Shown piece by piece: positions 9,258 through 18,896 of a stretch of DNA of 36,308 nt (position 1 is the first letter of the stretch; each line of letters begins with the position of its first letter). The notes under the pieces are model-generated. The model saw nothing but the letters and a program-made list of their open reading frames with translations. It was not told where the DNA came from and made no database searches. The DNA is from Gemmatimonadetes bacterium 13_2_20CM_2_65_7 (GTDB lineage: Bacteria > Gemmatimonadota > Gemmatimonadetes > Gemmatimonadales > GWC2-71-9): positions 1 to 36,308 of the forward strand of contig MNDR01000053.1 of assembly GCA_001915025.1 (NCBI GenBank), in the 5' to 3' direction. A program made the translations under genes and the position numbers.

Positions 9258-9535
9258 GGCCTTCGTCCGGGACGTCGCCCGAGGCGATCAGCGATTTGCA
9301 GCGGAAGCTGGCGGAGGGGCTCGCGCAGATTGATCCGCACCATCGTCTGTTAGGCCGCCCCGTCAGTTATCGCGTGATCGACGGCAAGATGCTGGAAATC
9401 ACGTACCGTGATGTTGCCGGAATCGCCGAAGCCGAAGTACTCGGCGTGAAGCGCATCATCGGCGACTGTTTTTGCAGCGTGAGCCCGCAGTCAGCCGAGC
9501 GACTGATCGTGAGGTTCGTGGTTCCACTGAAGTAG
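9254..9535 (+). CDS. small conserved-looking hypothetical protein (93 aa)
   Basis: ATGA overlap with queG stop; codons follow the same GC3 trend. Confidence 0.6.
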   Translation: MRPSSGTSPEAISDLQRKLAEGLAQIDPHHRLLGRPVSYRVIDGKMLEITYRDVAGIAEAEVLGVKRIIGDCFCSVSPQSAERLIVRFVVPLK

Positions 9536-9546
9536 TCGAGTCCGCG

Positions 9547-11022
9547 TCACTTCGCCGCTACGCGCGACACCACGTCGTAATAGAAGCGCACCCCAAACCG
9601 CAACGCGTCGAGCCTGACGCGTTCGTCGTTTCCGTGTACGCCGCGCGAGTCGCCTTGGGACAGTGGAAATGGTCCCAGCCCGTAGCTCGCGATGCCGAGC
9701 CTGCGGAAGTAGTGGCTATCGGTGAAGCCCGGCAGCATCAGTGTGGTGACCAGCGCGTTCGGATGGCGCGCATGGGCGACGGCCGTGATCGCGCGGAACA
9801 TCTCTGTCTCCGTCGGGCTTTCGGTCGCCGGCCAGTTCGGCCCCTGCGGCCGGAACGTCACCGCGGAATCTCCTACGAGACGCACGAGGTCGGCGAGAAA
9901 CGCCGCGGGATCCTGGCCAGGCAGGAGCCGTACATCGAGCGCCGCCGTGGCGACCGGCGGGATTACGTTCGTCTTATCGCTGCCTTTCAGTCCGGTGATC
10001 GAGATGGTGTTGCGGAGCAGCGCGTTATACGTGAGATCGGCCGTGATCGTCCGCACGGCGTTGGAATCCTTCAGAGCGGAACGGATGTCGCCGAGCCAGC
10101 CGCGCAACGTCGAATCGGGCTCGATCGTGGAGAGGTCGCGGAATGACCGCTCTACCGTCGGTGTCACGATCAACGGCGTCTGCCATGCAGCGATCTTGTT
10201 CAGCGCCCGGACTAACCGGTGCACCGGGTTGTCAGGCGTCGGCCGGGAGCCGTGGCCCGCCGTTCCTCGCGCGATCGCATCGAGCCAGAACGGTGATTTC
10301 TCCGTGGTGCCGATTCCGTAGTACTGGACGCCGCCGTGCCCGTCCGATCGCGTGAGTCCGCCCTCGTTCAGCAGGAACTCAGCGTTACGAATCAGGTCGG
10401 CCTGGTGCTCGACGATCCAGGCGGCGCCGACCCCCGCGCCGATTTCTTCATCCGAAGTCGCCAGAAAGATGATGTCGCGTTTGAGCGGCACGTGCGCGCG
10501 CTTGAGAACGAGCATCGTCATGAGCTGCGCGATCGCCTCGCCCTTCATGTCAAGAGCGCCGCGGCCCCAGACGTACCCGTCCTTGATCACGCCCCTGAAC
10601 GGGTCCACGGTCCAGTACTCGGGCGAAGCGAGCACGACGTCCATGTGATTCAAGAGAATCACCGGACGCGCGCTGCCGTCGCCCGCCAGGCGCGCGTAGA
10701 GGTTTGCCTTTCCGGGCGCGGGCTCAAAGACTCGCGCCTCGATGCCGTCGCGCCGCAGCACATCCGCGAGCCAGCGCGCCGCCATGATTTCGTTGCCGGG
10801 AGGATTCGTTGTGTTGATGCGGATGTATTGCGACAGGAGAGCCGTCGCTTCGTCGCCCAGTGGCTCCCAGTCCGCGTCCCCGGGAGCCGTGATGAGCGCC
10901 ACGCGGGCCGGCGTTTCCATCACCGGTGCGGAAGACGGACCAGCGAGGGGCGGCGCCGGAGGCGGCCGATGCCCCGCGCACCCCGCGGCGCACGTGATCA
11001 GGAGCAGCGATCTACGAAACAC
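9547..11022 (-). CDS. M20 family metallopeptidase (ArgE/DapE/CPG2-like), putative lipoprotein
   Basis: GTG start at 11022 gives VFRRSLLLITCAAGCAG lipobox; 'ILLNHMDVV', 'WGRGALDMKG', 'ATSDEEIGAG'. Confidence 0.88.
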   Translation of the reverse strand: MFRRSLLLITCAAGCAGHRPPPAPPLAGPSSAPVMETPARVALITAPGDADWEPLGDEATALLSQYIRINTTNPPGNEIMAARWLADVLRRDGIEARVFEPAPGKANLYARLAGDGSARPVILLNHMDVVLASPEYWTVDPFRGVIKDGYVWGRGALDMKGEAIAQLMTMLVLKRAHVPLKRDIIFLATSDEEIGAGVGAAWIVEHQADLIRNAEFLLNEGGLTRSDGHGGVQYYGIGTTEKSPFWLDAIARGTAGHGSRPTPDNPVHRLVRALNKIAAWQTPLIVTPTVERSFRDLSTIEPDSTLRGWLGDIRSALKDSNAVRTITADLTYNALLRNTISITGLKGSDKTNVIPPVATAALDVRLLPGQDPAAFLADLVRLVGDSAVTFRPQGPNWPATESPTETEMFRAITAVAHARHPNALVTTLMLPGFTDSHYFRRLGIASYGLGPFPLSQGDSRGVHGNDERVRLDALRFGVRFYYDVVSRVAAK

Positions 11023-11965
11023 GAAGCGTCTCGCCGTGGGCGAGCTGGCGATAGCGCTCGATCGGCAGATTCGCAGCGGCGAATGCGGCCCGGGCGCGCA
11101 CCGGCGGCTCGTCCATGGCTTCATCGGTGAGCTTAAACGTCCCCCAGTGAATGGGCACCATCACCTGAGCGCCCAGCCCGCGGAATGCCTGCACCGCTTC
11201 CTCGGGGTTCATGTGCAGGTAGCGCATGAACCAGCGCGGCTCGTACGCGCCAATGGGCAGGAGCGCGAGATCGAACGGACCGCACCGCTCGGCGATCAGC
11301 GTGAACTCCGGATGATAGCCGGTGTCGCCGGCGAAGAAGACGCGGCGACCGTCCTGCGTGGCGAGCGCCCAGCTGCACCAGAGCGTCCTCCCGCGATCGA
11401 TGAGGGTCCGGCCACTGAAGTGCTGGGCCGGCACGCAGGTGACGTGCAACTGACCGATGTCCGCTGTCTGCCACCAATCCAGCTCCCTCGCGAGCTTCGC
11501 TCCGCGCCGGCGCACAAACGATTCGAGGCCCAAAGGCACCAGCCAGGTCGCCTGTGGATAGGCGCGCGCGACTGCCCGGACCGAACGGTTATCGAGATGA
11601 TCGTAATGGTTATGCGACTGGAGCACGACGTCGATTGGCGGTAGATCTCGAAACTCCACACCCGGCGCGACCCAGCGACGTGGCCCGGCGAAGCGAAACG
11701 GCGACGCGCGCGCGCTCCACATCGGATCAGTCAGAATGTTCAAACCGCCGAGCTGCAACAACAGCGTCGAGTGGCCGACCCAAGTGACGGTGATCTCGGA
11801 GGGGGAAGCCCGTGGAGTCTTGAACGCGGGTCGCACGCGTTGAAAGACGCTCGGGTCGGGGTCATGCGGCCGTGGCCGTGTCGTCCGGTGAACGAGCAGC
11901 CATTTCATTGCGCTGCCGAACGACGGCATCGCTCGATCGACCCACGGATTTTGAAAAGGAGCCAC
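11012..11965 (-). CDS. MBL-fold metallohydrolase (NAPE-PLD/UlaG-like)
   Basis: 'TWVGHSTLLLQLGGLNILTDPMW', 'SHNHYDHLD', 'FFAGDTGYH', 'PIHWGTF'. Actual start may be at 11926. Confidence 0.88.
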   Translation of the reverse strand: MAPFQNPWVDRAMPSFGSAMKWLLVHRTTRPRPHDPDPSVFQRVRPAFKTPRASPSEITVTWVGHSTLLLQLGGLNILTDPMWSARASPFRFAGPRRWVAPGVEFRDLPPIDVVLQSHNHYDHLDNRSVRAVARAYPQATWLVPLGLESFVRRRGAKLARELDWWQTADIGQLHVTCVPAQHFSGRTLIDRGRTLWCSWALATQDGRRVFFAGDTGYHPEFTLIAERCGPFDLALLPIGAYEPRWFMRYLHMNPEEAVQAFRGLGAQVMVPIHWGTFKLTDEAMDEPPVRARAAFAAANLPIERYRQLAHGETLRVS

Positions 11966-11982
11966 GGGCCGCGAAACCTAAA

Positions 11983-12013
11983 CGGCAGGCCGCGCTGTCG
12001 CCACGGCCTGCCG
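11983..12013 (-). terminator. Rho-independent terminator candidate
   Basis: Perfect 10-bp stem CGGCAGGCCG / CGGCCTGCCG; on the minus strand followed by TTTAGGTTT, downstream of the 12038 stop. Confidence 0.7.
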
Positions 12014-12037
12014 CTGTTTCGCCGGAAAGGTCAGGAC

Positions 12038-13468
12038 TTAGTGAACCGTGATCTTCGCCTGGCCCACGATGCCGTTGTTGCTGGTCGCGTAGACGGTGCC
12101 CCCGCCCGGCGCGCGACCCCAGACCCGATTGCCTTGGCAAGTGCCGCAGGGACCCATGATGAGTACCAAGGTGTCGGGCGTGGTAAAGGAGACGCCGGGA
12201 TAGGTGATCAGGTTACCGGCCGAGTCGCGCTGCACCGCCTCGAGGAAGACGCCGCTGTCTCCGACCATCACGGTTGCGCTATCGGGTACGATAGTCACCG
12301 TCGCGACTGGTCCCAGCGCCACGACCTGAACTGTGTGCGTGTCGGTCAGGCCGCCGCTCGAAGCGGTGATCGTCGTGACGCCGGCTTGCCGTCCCTCTAG
12401 CACTGCGGCGGTGCTGTCTTGCGTAGTCGTACTCAAAAAAGCCGCGACGGTCGTGTCGCTGCTCGTCCACGTCACCTTGGCATTGTAGACCGGGTTTCCG
12501 TTCGAGTCGCCCACTGCGGCGTAGAGGTAAAGCCTGCCGCCCACGCCGACCGATGACGGTCCCGAGATATGGATGTACGCCCCGCCGGATCCCGCCTGTG
12601 GAAGCGAGGCAGACAGGCTGGTTGTCTGGCCGACCCGCACTTGCACGTCTGCCTTCGTCAGGGGGGCGAGGAAGGGATAATCGGGCTGCTCGAAGCGAAC
12701 CGTGTACGTGCCGGAGCGCAGGAACGCCACGTTGTAGTGTCCCGCGGCATCCGTGCGGCCGGTAGCCACGACGTAGGCATAGGGCGGGTCGCATGTGGAG
12801 CTGCCGCCGCATACGGTGACGTTCGCGTTTGCTATAGGCCGCGTCTGCCCGGTGTAGTCGCTCGTTACGGTCCCGGCGATCGATCCCGTCGCGGCGGAGT
12901 TAATGGCGCGCAGCTGCGGCGCGAGCGTGAATTCGTTCGTGCCGCGGAAGTTATAGAGGAAACTGCGGCCCACGTCGAAATCGATGACGATCTCGGCGCC
13001 CTCCGTGGGGACGTTCACCGGGTACTCCACCAGGGCATAGAGCGGCTCCTCATTCGATCCGGACCAGTTCTGCCAGTTCACGGCAGCCTTGCTCCCGTTG
13101 TTCCAGACAATTGAGGACTGGCTCGTATCGATCGTCATGCGGATCGCGTGATACTGCCCAGCCGGCAGCTCCCCTTCGCCTACGAACGCCGTGCTACCCT
13201 GCTGTAGATTGAGCAGATTGAAGCTCTTGCGGGGCTCAGTGATGACGGTCCAGTTGCCGCCTCCGGTCGTGTCGGCTCCCGTGCTCGCCTCGATTCGGAC
13301 GACGTACACATTCACACTGGCAACGGAGTCATAGGGGAACGGCGCGTCGGTCAGAAGCACCTTGGCCATCGGTTTGCCGTGGTTACCGGTGGAATCGTCC
13401 TTATAGCAGGCCCCGGCCGCGGTGACCAAGGCGGCGCCAACGAGCAGAGCGACTGACAGTCTGGACAT
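12038..13468 (-). CDS. lipoprotein with DUF4382, carboxypeptidase-regulatory-like and Big_2-type Ig-like domains
   Basis: Signal MSRLSVALLVGAALVTAAGAC; 'AKVLLTDAPFPYDSVASVNVYVVRIE' (DUF4382-like); 'GSIAGTVTSD...DAAGHYNVAFLRSGTYTV'; 'ARVTWTSSDTTVAAF'-type Big_2 repeat (sequence reads NAKVTWTSSDTTVAAF). Confidence 0.75.
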   Translation of the reverse strand: MSRLSVALLVGAALVTAAGACYKDDSTGNHGKPMAKVLLTDAPFPYDSVASVNVYVVRIEASTGADTTGGGNWTVITEPRKSFNLLNLQQGSTAFVGEGELPAGQYHAIRMTIDTSQSSIVWNNGSKAAVNWQNWSGSNEEPLYALVEYPVNVPTEGAEIVIDFDVGRSFLYNFRGTNEFTLAPQLRAINSAATGSIAGTVTSDYTGQTRPIANANVTVCGGSSTCDPPYAYVVATGRTDAAGHYNVAFLRSGTYTVRFEQPDYPFLAPLTKADVQVRVGQTTSLSASLPQAGSGGAYIHISGPSSVGVGGRLYLYAAVGDSNGNPVYNAKVTWTSSDTTVAAFLSTTTQDSTAAVLEGRQAGVTTITASSGGLTDTHTVQVVALGPVATVTIVPDSATVMVGDSGVFLEAVQRDSAGNLITYPGVSFTTPDTLVLIMGPCGTCQGNRVWGRAPGGGTVYATSNNGIVGQAKITVH

Positions 13469-13570
13469 CGTCAACTCCGTCAAAAGGGTGTTGCGCAGTG
13501 GCGTCTCCCGCAGTGAAATACCCAACTACTCGTATGCGGCGTCACAACGCCCACCCAAGAGAAATGTGAC

Positions 13571-14146
13571 GTGACGGATCGGTGGATGGGTATTCGCAAG
13601 GTGGAGGTGAGCGACGCAGAGCTGGTGCGCCGGGTTCGCGGCGGCGACATCGCTGCGTACGGTGCTCTGGTCGCGCGCTATCGCGATCGCCTCGGCCGCT
13701 ACGCCGTGCACATGATTGGCGACCGGGAGGACGCGGAAGAAGCACTGCAAGACGCATTCGTACGGGCATACCGATCGCTCGCGCGGTGCGACGACCCCGG
13801 CCGGTTCGGGGCGTGGTTGTACGGCATCCTCGTAAACCGCTGTCGGACGGTGGGCGCTCGAGCATCGCGACGGCGCCGACTCTTCGTTCGCAACACAGAG
13901 AGCGCTCCGGACGCGTCGGCCGATGCCGATTTGGTAGACCGGTTGGGGTGGGACGACGCGGTAAATCGCGCCCTCGCGCGGCTCGCGCCGGAGAACCGAG
14001 AGGCGTTTCTGCTCAAGCACGTCGAGGACCTCGAATACGAGGAGATCGCGCGAGTCACTGGGGCGGGGATTTCGGCCTTGAAGATGCGAGTCAAGCGCGC
14101 CCGTGAACAACTGCAGCGATTCCTGAAAGAGGCGGAGCATGTTTGA
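13571..14146 (+). CDS. ECF-family RNA polymerase sigma factor
   Basis: 'LVARYRDRLGRYAVHMIGDREDAEEALQDAFVRAYRSL' (region 2) and 'REAFLLKHVEDLEYEEIARVTGAGISALKMRVKRAREQL' (region 4). GTG start at 13571 or ATG at 13586. Confidence 0.92.
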   Translation: MTDRWMGIRKVEVSDAELVRRVRGGDIAAYGALVARYRDRLGRYAVHMIGDREDAEEALQDAFVRAYRSLARCDDPGRFGAWLYGILVNRCRTVGARASRRRRLFVRNTESAPDASADADLVDRLGWDDAVNRALARLAPENREAFLLKHVEDLEYEEIARVTGAGISALKMRVKRAREQLQRFLKEAEHV

Positions 14147-14636
14147 GCACGCGGACAGCGAGATCATCGAGCGCGTCATCCGGCAGCTGCGGAAGCCGGT
14201 CGCCATGGATTCCGGTTTCGATGCACGCGTCATGCGCGAAATCGCGGCCGACACCGAAGTCTCGAGACCTCGCCTCCGGCTGGGCCGGTGGCCCTGGCTG
14301 GCGGCGGCTGCTCTATTCGCCGCACTTCTGATCGCACATCCGTGGTCGCAACGCGCCGATGTCCGGCCGGACTACCAGTTCGTCCTGGTGGCCCCGAATG
14401 CCGCTTCGGTGGCACTCGTCGGAGACTTCAACGACTGGAATCCTGCGCGCTCACCGATGCGCGCTACGCGCGCCGGCATCTGGGCGACCGTCGTTCCACT
14501 CGCGCCCGGCCGATATCACTACGCGTTTCTCGTGAATGGCGTCGAATGGCGTCGTGATCCGGCGGCACCCGCGGCGTTGGATGACGACTTCGGGTCGCCG
14601 AGCTCCGTCGTGACGGTGGTTGGGAAAGGGTCGTGA
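14139..14636 (+). CDS. single-pass membrane protein with C-terminal AMPK/CBM48-type domain; putative anti-sigma partner
   Basis: Overlaps the sigma factor; TM 'WPWLAAAALFAALLIA'; 'ASVALVGDFNDWNPARSPMRATRAGIWATVVPLAPGRYHYAFLVNGVEWRRDP'. Confidence 0.8.
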   Translation: MFEHADSEIIERVIRQLRKPVAMDSGFDARVMREIAADTEVSRPRLRLGRWPWLAAAALFAALLIAHPWSQRADVRPDYQFVLVAPNAASVALVGDFNDWNPARSPMRATRAGIWATVVPLAPGRYHYAFLVNGVEWRRDPAAPAALDDDFGSPSSVVTVVGKGS

Positions 14637-15238
14637 TGCGGTCGCTGGCGGCATGTCTCGGGTTGATGGGTTGCGTACTGCTGTCGGTCCGCAGTGCGGC
14701 GGCCCAAGACCCGCGGTACCAGCGCCTCGATCCCGACACCCGCGCGCATGTCAGTGCGGTGATCGACTCCGCTCGCACGGTGGGCCTGCCGACCGAACCG
14801 CTCATCCAGAGAGCGCTCGAAGGCGTGTTGAAGGGCGCGGGCAGTGACCGCATTGTCGCCGCCGTACGCCGGCTGGCGGTCGATCTGGGCGTGGCGCGCA
14901 GCGCGCTCGGAAGTGGTGCATCATCGGCCGAGTTGGAAGCTGGCGTCGCTGCCTTGCGTGCCGGCGCGACTCCGACTGTGCTCGCACAGCTGCGCGAACA
15001 CCGCCATCAGTCCCTCACCGTCGCCCTCGCTGTGCTCGCCGATCTCGCCGCACGCGGCGTCCCCGTGGACAGCGCGGCCGCGGCCGTGCTGGTACTCGCG
15101 CCTACCGCGCGAGATGCTGATCTCGTCGAATTCCGCCGCGCCGTCGAACGCGACATCGCTCTCGGCGCGCCTCCAGCCGCCGCCACCTCCGTGCGACTGG
15201 ATGCAACCGCGCGCGCCGCGGCACCCGGTCGACCCTAG
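14633..15238 (+). CDS. secreted hypothetical protein, helical
   Basis: ATGA overlap with previous gene; signal peptide MMRSLAACLGLMGCVLLSVRSAAA; Ala/Leu-rich helical remainder. Confidence 0.65.
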   Translation: MMRSLAACLGLMGCVLLSVRSAAAQDPRYQRLDPDTRAHVSAVIDSARTVGLPTEPLIQRALEGVLKGAGSDRIVAAVRRLAVDLGVARSALGSGASSAELEAGVAALRAGATPTVLAQLREHRHQSLTVALAVLADLAARGVPVDSAAAAVLVLAPTARDADLVEFRRAVERDIALGAPPAAATSVRLDATARAAAPGRP

Positions 15239-16382
15239 TCCCACGAACGACACGGCACGGCGCGCACTCGCGGCCGTCGTGCTCGGGGTGACGTGCGCGC
15301 TGATGCCGGTGCGCGCCTCATTGGCCCAAACGTGGGCCACACTCGACGTCGGCTTTTCCGAAATTCGCTACGACGGATTCCTTGCCAGTACCGGCGCGGC
15401 CATCACACCGGGATTCGATTGGTCAGGACGGCACGCGGCCATTGCCGCTCGCGGTACCTATCTGCGTTTTGAGAGTGGCAACCGAAGCCTGCAGGGTTCG
15501 TTTGTGGGATCGCTCATCAGTGCACGATGGCACGGTTGGCGCGCGGAGGCGGCCGCGGACGGCGGGGCATCTTCCTACGCTGACTTCGCGCGGTTCTGGC
15601 ACGCCATCGGCGAGGTCCGCGTGCTTCGCGCTTCTGATCATCGCGGTCTTTGGTTCAGCGCGAGCGCCGGACGCACGTCCTTCGATAAGGATCTTCCCAG
15701 TCGACCTCTCGCCACGGGATCCGTCGCAGCCTGGACCCGTCACCGGAGTCTGGTGCTACTGCTGTCGGCAAGCCGCGCATTCGTCGGGGACACACAGTAT
15801 AGCGACATCGGCGTGACAGCTCGTGGACAGCGCGGCAGCTGGGAGCTGGAAAGTGCAGTAGGGGCGAGGTTCCTTAGCCGCGGCGCTGGGCGGGGGGTCT
15901 ACGGAGAAGCCGCCGTCATTCTTCCCGTCGACCAGCACTTCGCCGTCGTGTTTTCCGGTGGCCGCTATCCGACCGATCCCATTCGGGGCAGCATCGCAGG
16001 GCGCTTTATCTCGGCGGCGATTCGGCTTCGACTTCGATCCGCAACGCCGGAAGTCCCGACGCTACGACTGCAACCGGATGCCCCGCACGATTCGCTCTCT
16101 TCGTCAACACTCACGGTAAATCGCGAGTCGTCGGGCAACGTCCGACTGACCGTCCGTGCGCCCAAGGCACGTCTCGTGGAGATCGCTGGCGACTTCACGG
16201 AATGGCAGCCGATATTGCTTGCCCGGACGTCGAATGAGACGTGGGGAATTGTCACCGCGATTGCGCGGGGTGTGCACCAGATGAACCTGCGCATCGATGG
16301 AGGCGCGTGGATCGCGCCGAGGGGCACGACTCGTATCAACGGCGACTACGGCGATGAGGTGGGCACGTTCGTCGTGCCTTAG
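15201..16382 (+). CDS. predicted outer-membrane beta-barrel-like protein with C-terminal CBM48-like domain
   Basis: ATG 15201 gives a signal-like segment ALAAVVLGVTCALMPVRASLA; alternating beta pattern; C-terminal 'KARLVEIAGDFTEWQPILLARTSNETWGIVTAIARGVHQMNLRIDGGAW'. Confidence 0.7.
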   Translation: MQPRAPRHPVDPSPTNDTARRALAAVVLGVTCALMPVRASLAQTWATLDVGFSEIRYDGFLASTGAAITPGFDWSGRHAAIAARGTYLRFESGNRSLQGSFVGSLISARWHGWRAEAAADGGASSYADFARFWHAIGEVRVLRASDHRGLWFSASAGRTSFDKDLPSRPLATGSVAAWTRHRSLVLLLSASRAFVGDTQYSDIGVTARGQRGSWELESAVGARFLSRGAGRGVYGEAAVILPVDQHFAVVFSGGRYPTDPIRGSIAGRFISAAIRLRLRSATPEVPTLRLQPDAPHDSLSSSTLTVNRESSGNVRLTVRAPKARLVEIAGDFTEWQPILLARTSNETWGIVTAIARGVHQMNLRIDGGAWIAPRGTTRINGDYGDEVGTFVVP

Positions 16383-17587
16383 CGACGGCCGCCCGCGAGC
16401 TGCAGCGATTCCGGCCGGCGCCTGAGCGCCAGCATCGCCCACACGCCGAGCGCTGGTCCGATTGCCAGCACGCTCATGCTCCAGCGCCAACCGATCGCGC
16501 GCGCAACCAGTGGCAAGAGATAGATCGTGGCACACGTCAGCAGAAAGCCGAGACTCGTCTGCAGCGTGAGTGCCGTGCCGACGTAATCGCGCGGCGCGAG
16601 CTCGCTCACGGCCGCGGAGAATTGCGCTGAGTCGGCGACGATGCTGACGCCCCACACGAGAAGCAGTGGCGCCAATGCGACGAGGGGCGCTCCGAAGAGC
16701 AGTCCTACAAGCAGCGCGCAGCTTCCCGAGATGAGCATCGCGACACTCGTCACCACCGTTCGTCCTCGGCGATCGGCGTACTCGCCGCCCAGCCAACATC
16801 CGATCGCGCCACTTCCCACGACCGCAAAAGTCACGAGCGCGGCGCGGGCGGTGACATCCGCCTGCGCGCCCAGACGCGCGCGTTCGCTCTCGGCGACGAA
16901 AACCACAATCCACGTCCACATCGCGTACAGCTCCCACATGTGACCGAGATAGCCAAGGTTCGCGAGAGCTACGGCCCGATCTCTCAGAATCCGAGGAGCG
17001 GCGGCGAGTGAAAACGGTGGCGACGGTGCGGCATAGGGACCGTCATTCGGAACAAGCAGGACGAGGAGTCCTCCCGCGACTGCGCTCATTGCCGCGACGA
17101 TGAGGACGATCCGCCAAGCAGTCGGAGGCACCGACCAGCGGACGAGATGCGGGCTCGCCGAGCCAAGCGTCAACGCGCCAACGAGAATTCCGATCGCCCA
17201 TCCGCGTCCTTCTCTGAACCACCCAGCGGCGATCTTCATGCCGGGCGGATAGACGCCAGCCAGTGCGGCGCCGGTGAGCAGTCGACAAGCGATTCCGAGG
17301 GTGATTCCGGAAGAAGAGGCAACGCCGAGCGTCGCCGTCGCCGCGATCATCGCCGATCCAGCAACGAGACGACGCGCGGACAGTCGATCGGCAAGCGTGA
17401 GTGTCGCGCTCACAAGCGCGCCCGCGACAAAGCCGAGCTGCACGGAAATCGTGAGCCACGCGGTGGTGGCCGGCGAGAGTTGCCAAACACGTACGAGAGC
17501 CGGCGCAACCGCCGACGCACTGAACCACGGCGCCATCGCGAGCAGCTCGGCGAGGGCGAGAATCGCGAGCACTCGCCGCGGAGTCAC
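16379..17587 (-). CDS. MFS transporter
   Basis: Multiple hydrophobic segments; 'CWLGGEYADRRGRTVV' MFS loop motif; overlaps Nif3-like gene. Confidence 0.85.
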   Translation of the reverse strand: MTPRRVLAILALAELLAMAPWFSASAVAPALVRVWQLSPATTAWLTISVQLGFVAGALVSATLTLADRLSARRLVAGSAMIAATATLGVASSSGITLGIACRLLTGAALAGVYPPGMKIAAGWFREGRGWAIGILVGALTLGSASPHLVRWSVPPTAWRIVLIVAAMSAVAGGLLVLLVPNDGPYAAPSPPFSLAAAPRILRDRAVALANLGYLGHMWELYAMWTWIVVFVAESERARLGAQADVTARAALVTFAVVGSGAIGCWLGGEYADRRGRTVVTSVAMLISGSCALLVGLLFGAPLVALAPLLLVWGVSIVADSAQFSAAVSELAPRDYVGTALTLQTSLGFLLTCATIYLLPLVARAIGWRWSMSVLAIGPALGVWAMLALRRRPESLQLAGGRR

Positions 17588-18339
17588 AGCCCGCTGGGAT
17601 GATCCAAGAACACCCAGGGTAGGTCGAACTTCTTGTAGAGATGCTCGGCCAAGGCCGTGACGCCGACCGTCTCGGTAGCGTAGTGGCCGGCATAGAACAC
17701 GTTCAGCCCTAGCTCTTCCGCATCGAAAAAGGTCCAGTGCTGCCCTTCGCCGGTCACATAGGTGTCCAGGCCGGCCGCGGCCGCCTGCGGAATCATCGAG
17801 CCCCCGGCTCCCGTCACGATACCGATGCGCTGCACGTGCTCTGGCCCGAAAGGCAATACTCGCGGGACAGTTCCGAGCACGGTTGCCAACGCACGGCTCA
17901 GGTCCTCGCGCGTTCCCACGCGTTCTCCCCAGACGCCAAGAGGCGCTCCGTGGTACGAGCCGAACTCACCACGGACCGATACGCCAAGCAGGCGCGCCAG
18001 GACGCTGTTATTGCCGACTTCAGGATGACGGTCGAGCGGCAGATGGGCGGCGTAGAGCGCGACGTTTTCATTTATCAGTCCAGCGACGCGGCGGTACGCC
18101 GGACCGACGAGCGGCCGTAGTCCACCCCAAAACAGACCATGATGAACAAGGAGAAAGTCGACGTGCTGTTCGGCCGCCATCCGAACCGTGGCTTCGCACA
18201 GGTCGACGGCGGCAGCGATGCGAGTGACTGCACCGGAGTTCGCAACTTGCAGCCCGTTCATCGCCTCGGGAGCATCGGCGACTTCTTCGGCTATGCGCAG
18301 ATAGTCGTCGAGATAACGGACGAGTGTGTCCAGTCGCAT
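17584..18339 (-). CDS. Nif3-like dinuclear metal center hexameric protein
   Basis: 'NGLQVAN', 'FLLVHHGLFWG', 'YAAHLPLDRHPEVGNN', 'GHYATETVGV'. Confidence 0.92.
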   Translation of the reverse strand: MRLDTLVRYLDDYLRIAEEVADAPEAMNGLQVANSGAVTRIAAAVDLCEATVRMAAEQHVDFLLVHHGLFWGGLRPLVGPAYRRVAGLINENVALYAAHLPLDRHPEVGNNSVLARLLGVSVRGEFGSYHGAPLGVWGERVGTREDLSRALATVLGTVPRVLPFGPEHVQRIGIVTGAGGSMIPQAAAAGLDTYVTGEGQHWTFFDAEELGLNVFYAGHYATETVGVTALAEHLYKKFDLPWVFLDHPSGL

Positions 18340-18461
18340 TTATGACACCGTAATTACAGTATCGCGGCAGCAGCGAGTCTTCCACACGGCTGACAGAGAT
18401 AAACGATTGTGTAGCAATGCATTAGAGAATCCACATGGCCGAATCGCTGCCGTGTGGATAT

Positions 18462-18896
18462 CTAGGCTCTAGCTAGGGAAGCTGACCCTTCGCGTTGGCC
18501 GGCATGTGGAGGCTGGCCAGCGTCTTCACCCATTCGCAGGACGCCATTGATTTCACCGCCTTCTTGAATCAGCAGCCGCTTGGTGGACACATCACCGTGA
18601 ACCACGCTCGTTGATTGCAGCTCGACGCGTTCTTCGGCGTAGATGGCGCCGCGAACTTCGCCACCGATGATCGCCTCGCGACTCACGACGTCGCCTTCCA
18701 CTTCCCCGCCCCGCGCAACAAGCACCTGCTTGGCCGCGCGCACCGTGCCGCTGACGGAGCCCTCGATCTTCACGACCCCATCAGCGGAGATATCGCCCAC
18801 GACGCGCATCCCCGCGCCGATGATGGATAGCCCAGGCACACCTTCGCGTGTGCTGCCGGTATTTCCCGACGCGCCCTTTTCGCTGAACACCGCCAT
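18462..18896 (-). CDS. bactofilin (polymer-forming cytoskeletal protein)
   Basis: Repeated beta-helix pattern 'GMRVVGDISADGVVKIEGSVSGTVRAAKQVLVARGGEVEGDVVSREAIIGGEVRGAIYAEERVEL'. Confidence 0.9.
   Translation of the reverse strand: MAVFSEKGASGNTGSTREGVPGLSIIGAGMRVVGDISADGVVKIEGSVSGTVRAAKQVLVARGGEVEGDVVSREAIIGGEVRGAIYAEERVELQSTSVVHGDVSTKRLLIQEGGEINGVLRMGEDAGQPPHAGQREGSASLARA

Noticed and set aside
14844-15200. N-terminal 119 codons of the 512-aa ORF 14844-16382
   Set aside because: Overlaps the upstream secreted protein in another frame and is Pro/Ser-rich; ATG 15201 gives a sensible signal peptide.
18340-18461. Intergenic region checked for a tRNA or small RNA
   Set aside because: No cloverleaf-compatible sequence or clear terminator recognised by eye; would need tRNAscan/Infernal.
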